From Rhodobacterales bacterium UBA5972 (lineage in GTDB: Bacteria > Pseudomonadota > Alphaproteobacteria > Rhodobacterales > Rhodobacteraceae): 15,443 bases of DNA. Below, in pieces: positions 14,475 through 15,443 of the stretch; the first letter of the stretch is position 1; each line of letters opens with the position of its first letter. Under the pieces are notes generated by a model that was given only the letters and a program-made list of their open reading frames with translations, made no database searches and was not told where the DNA came from. The stretch covers positions 11,252-26,694 of the forward strand of contig DJBQ01000145.1 in NCBI GenBank assembly GCA_002430125.1. The letters run 5' to 3'. The position numbers and the translations under genes were made by a program.

Positions 14475-14494
14475 ATTGTATGTTGGCATTGAAT
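14475..14494. promoter_or_regulatory. Candidate LysR operator in the divergent operon-regulator region
   Basis: A 20-bp interrupted dyad, ATTnnATG-N4-CATnnAAT, lies 17 bp before the LysR start and 74 bp before the operon's first gene. LysR-type regulators bind imperfect dyads like this between divergent genes and use them for self-repression and activation of the target. The remaining 14401-14511 also has an 8-bp palindrome, AATGCATT (14428-14435). Confidence 0.5.
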
Positions 14495-14510
14495 AGCTTT
14501 ACTCTATAGA
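14483..14510 (+). promoter_or_regulatory. Possible promoter for the downstream LysR gene
   Basis: TTGGCA (14483-14488), a 16-bp spacer and TATAGA (14505-14510) resemble a sigma70 promoter. The -10 element lies only one base before the ATG at 14512, which would put the transcript start inside the coding region. Either the element is fortuitous or the true start codon differs. No ribosome binding site is visible before 14512. Confidence 0.2.
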
Positions 14511-14511
14511 A

Positions 14512-15423
14512 ATGCACCGCTTTACCCTCAGACAACTGGAATACCTTGTCGCCTGTATCGAACATGGATCGATTGCCCGCGCTGCCGAGGTGCTGCATGT
14601 CGCCCAGCCAACGATTTCGGTGGCGATCAGCAAGTTGGAGGATCAGTTCGGCGTTCAACTACTGCTGCGCCACCATTCCCAAGGGGTAACTGCCACAGCA
14701 AGCGCTGAACGGATCCTCAGTTCTGCACGTGGCCTGCTGGGCCATGCCAGCGATCTGCAACGTCAGGCAATGGCAACCGGCACCTCCGTGGCGGGCGAAT
14801 TGCGCCTTGGCAGCTTTATCACACTGGCCCCGGTTATCCTGCCGGGATTGATCAGTTCGCTTGCCCAGAAATTTCCACAGATCAGTCTGGCTTTGCACGA
14901 AGGTACGCAGGAATTCCTGTTGGACGGTCTGCTGGCAGGCCGGTTAGATGTGGCCCTGCTTTACGATCTGAACCTGCCCCAAGGCCTGCGCAAAACATCG
15001 CTTGCCGCGTTTCCGCCCTATGTAGCGCTGCCCGCCGGGCATTCCTTATGCGCCAAACCACAAATATCGCTGGCCGACCTCGCCCGGATGCCGATGATCT
15101 TGTTGGATGTACCGCCAAGCCGCGATTATTTTCTGGGCCTGTTTCAGGCCCAGGGATTAACGCCAACGGTCGCCTACAGCTCGCCCTCGCTGGAACTTGT
15201 ACGCGGCATGGTGGGGCGCGGGCTGGGGTTTTCGCTGCTTGTCACCCGGCCCGGTGGCGACATGACATATGACGGCAAGCGGATCGAGGTACGCCCGCTT
15301 ACTGGCAACCCCGCGACCAGCCAGATCATTCTGGCAAGTCTTGCGGGTCTGCGGCCCACCGAATTGCTGTCAAGCTTTGAACGGACCGCCCGACAGTTCT
15401 TCCCCGCGCAACCAATCGACTAG
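14512..15423 (+). CDS. LysR-type transcriptional regulator of the HpaB-RidA-Rieske-DUF1028 operon
   Basis: A complete 303-residue LysR-family protein. The N-terminal helix-turn-helix is clear: LRQLEYLVACIEHGSIARAA (6-25), then VAQPTISVAISKLEDQFGVQLLLR (30-53). The effector-binding domain starts near residue 94 (AGELRLGSF) and includes the hinge-like stretch near LARMPMILLDVPPSRDYF. It is divergent from the catabolic operon with a 111-bp gap holding the dyad at 14475-14494, so it very probably controls that operon in response to a pathway compound. The ATG at 14512 gives the usual LysR start (MHRFTLRQLEYL), although no ribosome binding site is seen before it. The gene is normal in length with no disruption. 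The ligand is unknown. Confidence 0.9.
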   Translation: MHRFTLRQLEYLVACIEHGSIARAAEVLHVAQPTISVAISKLEDQFGVQLLLRHHSQGVTATASAERILSSARGLLGHASDLQRQAMATGTSVAGELRLGSFITLAPVILPGLISSLAQKFPQISLALHEGTQEFLLDGLLAGRLDVALLYDLNLPQGLRKTSLAAFPPYVALPAGHSLCAKPQISLADLARMPMILLDVPPSRDYFLGLFQAQGLTPTVAYSSPSLELVRGMVGRGLGFSLLVTRPGGDMTYDGKRIEVRPLTGNPATSQIILASLAGLRPTELLSSFERTARQFFPAQPID

Positions 15424-15443
15424 TCGGTTAGTCGGTTAGTCGG
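15421..15443. repeat. 8-bp tandem repeat (TAGTCGGT), nearly three copies, reaching the window end
   Basis: TAGTCGGT TAGTCGGT TAGTCGG begins exactly with the TAG stop codon of the LysR gene and runs to the edge of the window, so the copy number is unknown. The first copy also forms the palindrome CGACTAGTCG (15417-15426) with the last codons of the gene. Confidence 0.75.

Noticed and set aside
1..15443. CRISPR array, tRNA or rRNA genes, insertion sequences, attachment sites
   Set aside because: No spaced direct repeats, tRNA-like or rRNA-like stretches, transposase motifs or terminal inverted repeats were recognised on reading both strands.

Overview
The window looks like chromosomal DNA of an alphaproteobacterium, most likely a marine Rhodobacterales (Roseobacter-type) organism. 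This is inferred from three things: the style of the proteins (a Hint-domain secreted-protein remnant, a membrane protein paired with an EEP-family protein near leuB, many single LysR-regulated catabolic genes), the moderately GC-rich coding sequence, and the use of GTG/TTG starts. No rRNA, tRNA, CRISPR array, transposase or integrase was seen.

Left part (1-5150): a multi-pass membrane protein runs into an endonuclease/exonuclease/phosphatase (EEP) family protein. Convergent with it, and overlapping its 3' end by 57 bp, is an SDR/epimerase-like NAD(P)-binding protein. That gene is divergent from a LysR-type regulator, and two perfect palindromes lie between them. The regulator is followed by leuB (3-isopropylmalate dehydrogenase, leucine biosynthesis), which ends in a clear intrinsic terminator.

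Middle part (5150-10660): a decaying stretch. It holds an epoxide hydrolase pseudogene with several distinct lesions, about 310 bp of unassigned debris, an intact BisC/TMAO-reductase-type molybdopterin oxidoreductase with a TTG start, a 418-bp regulatory region, an intact DsbA/FrnE-type thiol oxidoreductase, and a Hint-domain pseudogene that has lost its middle.

Right part (10660-15443): a tight minus-strand operon in the order HpaB-type flavin monooxygenase, RidA-family protein, single-component Rieske oxygenase alpha subunit, DUF1028 protein. Gaps between the genes are 25, 9 and 1 nt. It is divergent from a LysR regulator, and an LTTR-like dyad lies between them. The gene set suggests a catabolic pathway for a hydroxylatable, probably nitrogen-containing, compound whose identity cannot be read from the sequence. 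No flavin reductase or Rieske reductase is present in the window. The RidA-family member lacks the arginine that imine-hydrolysing RidA proteins use, so the obvious deaminase reading is doubtful. The window ends in a short 8-bp tandem repeat just after the regulator's stop codon.
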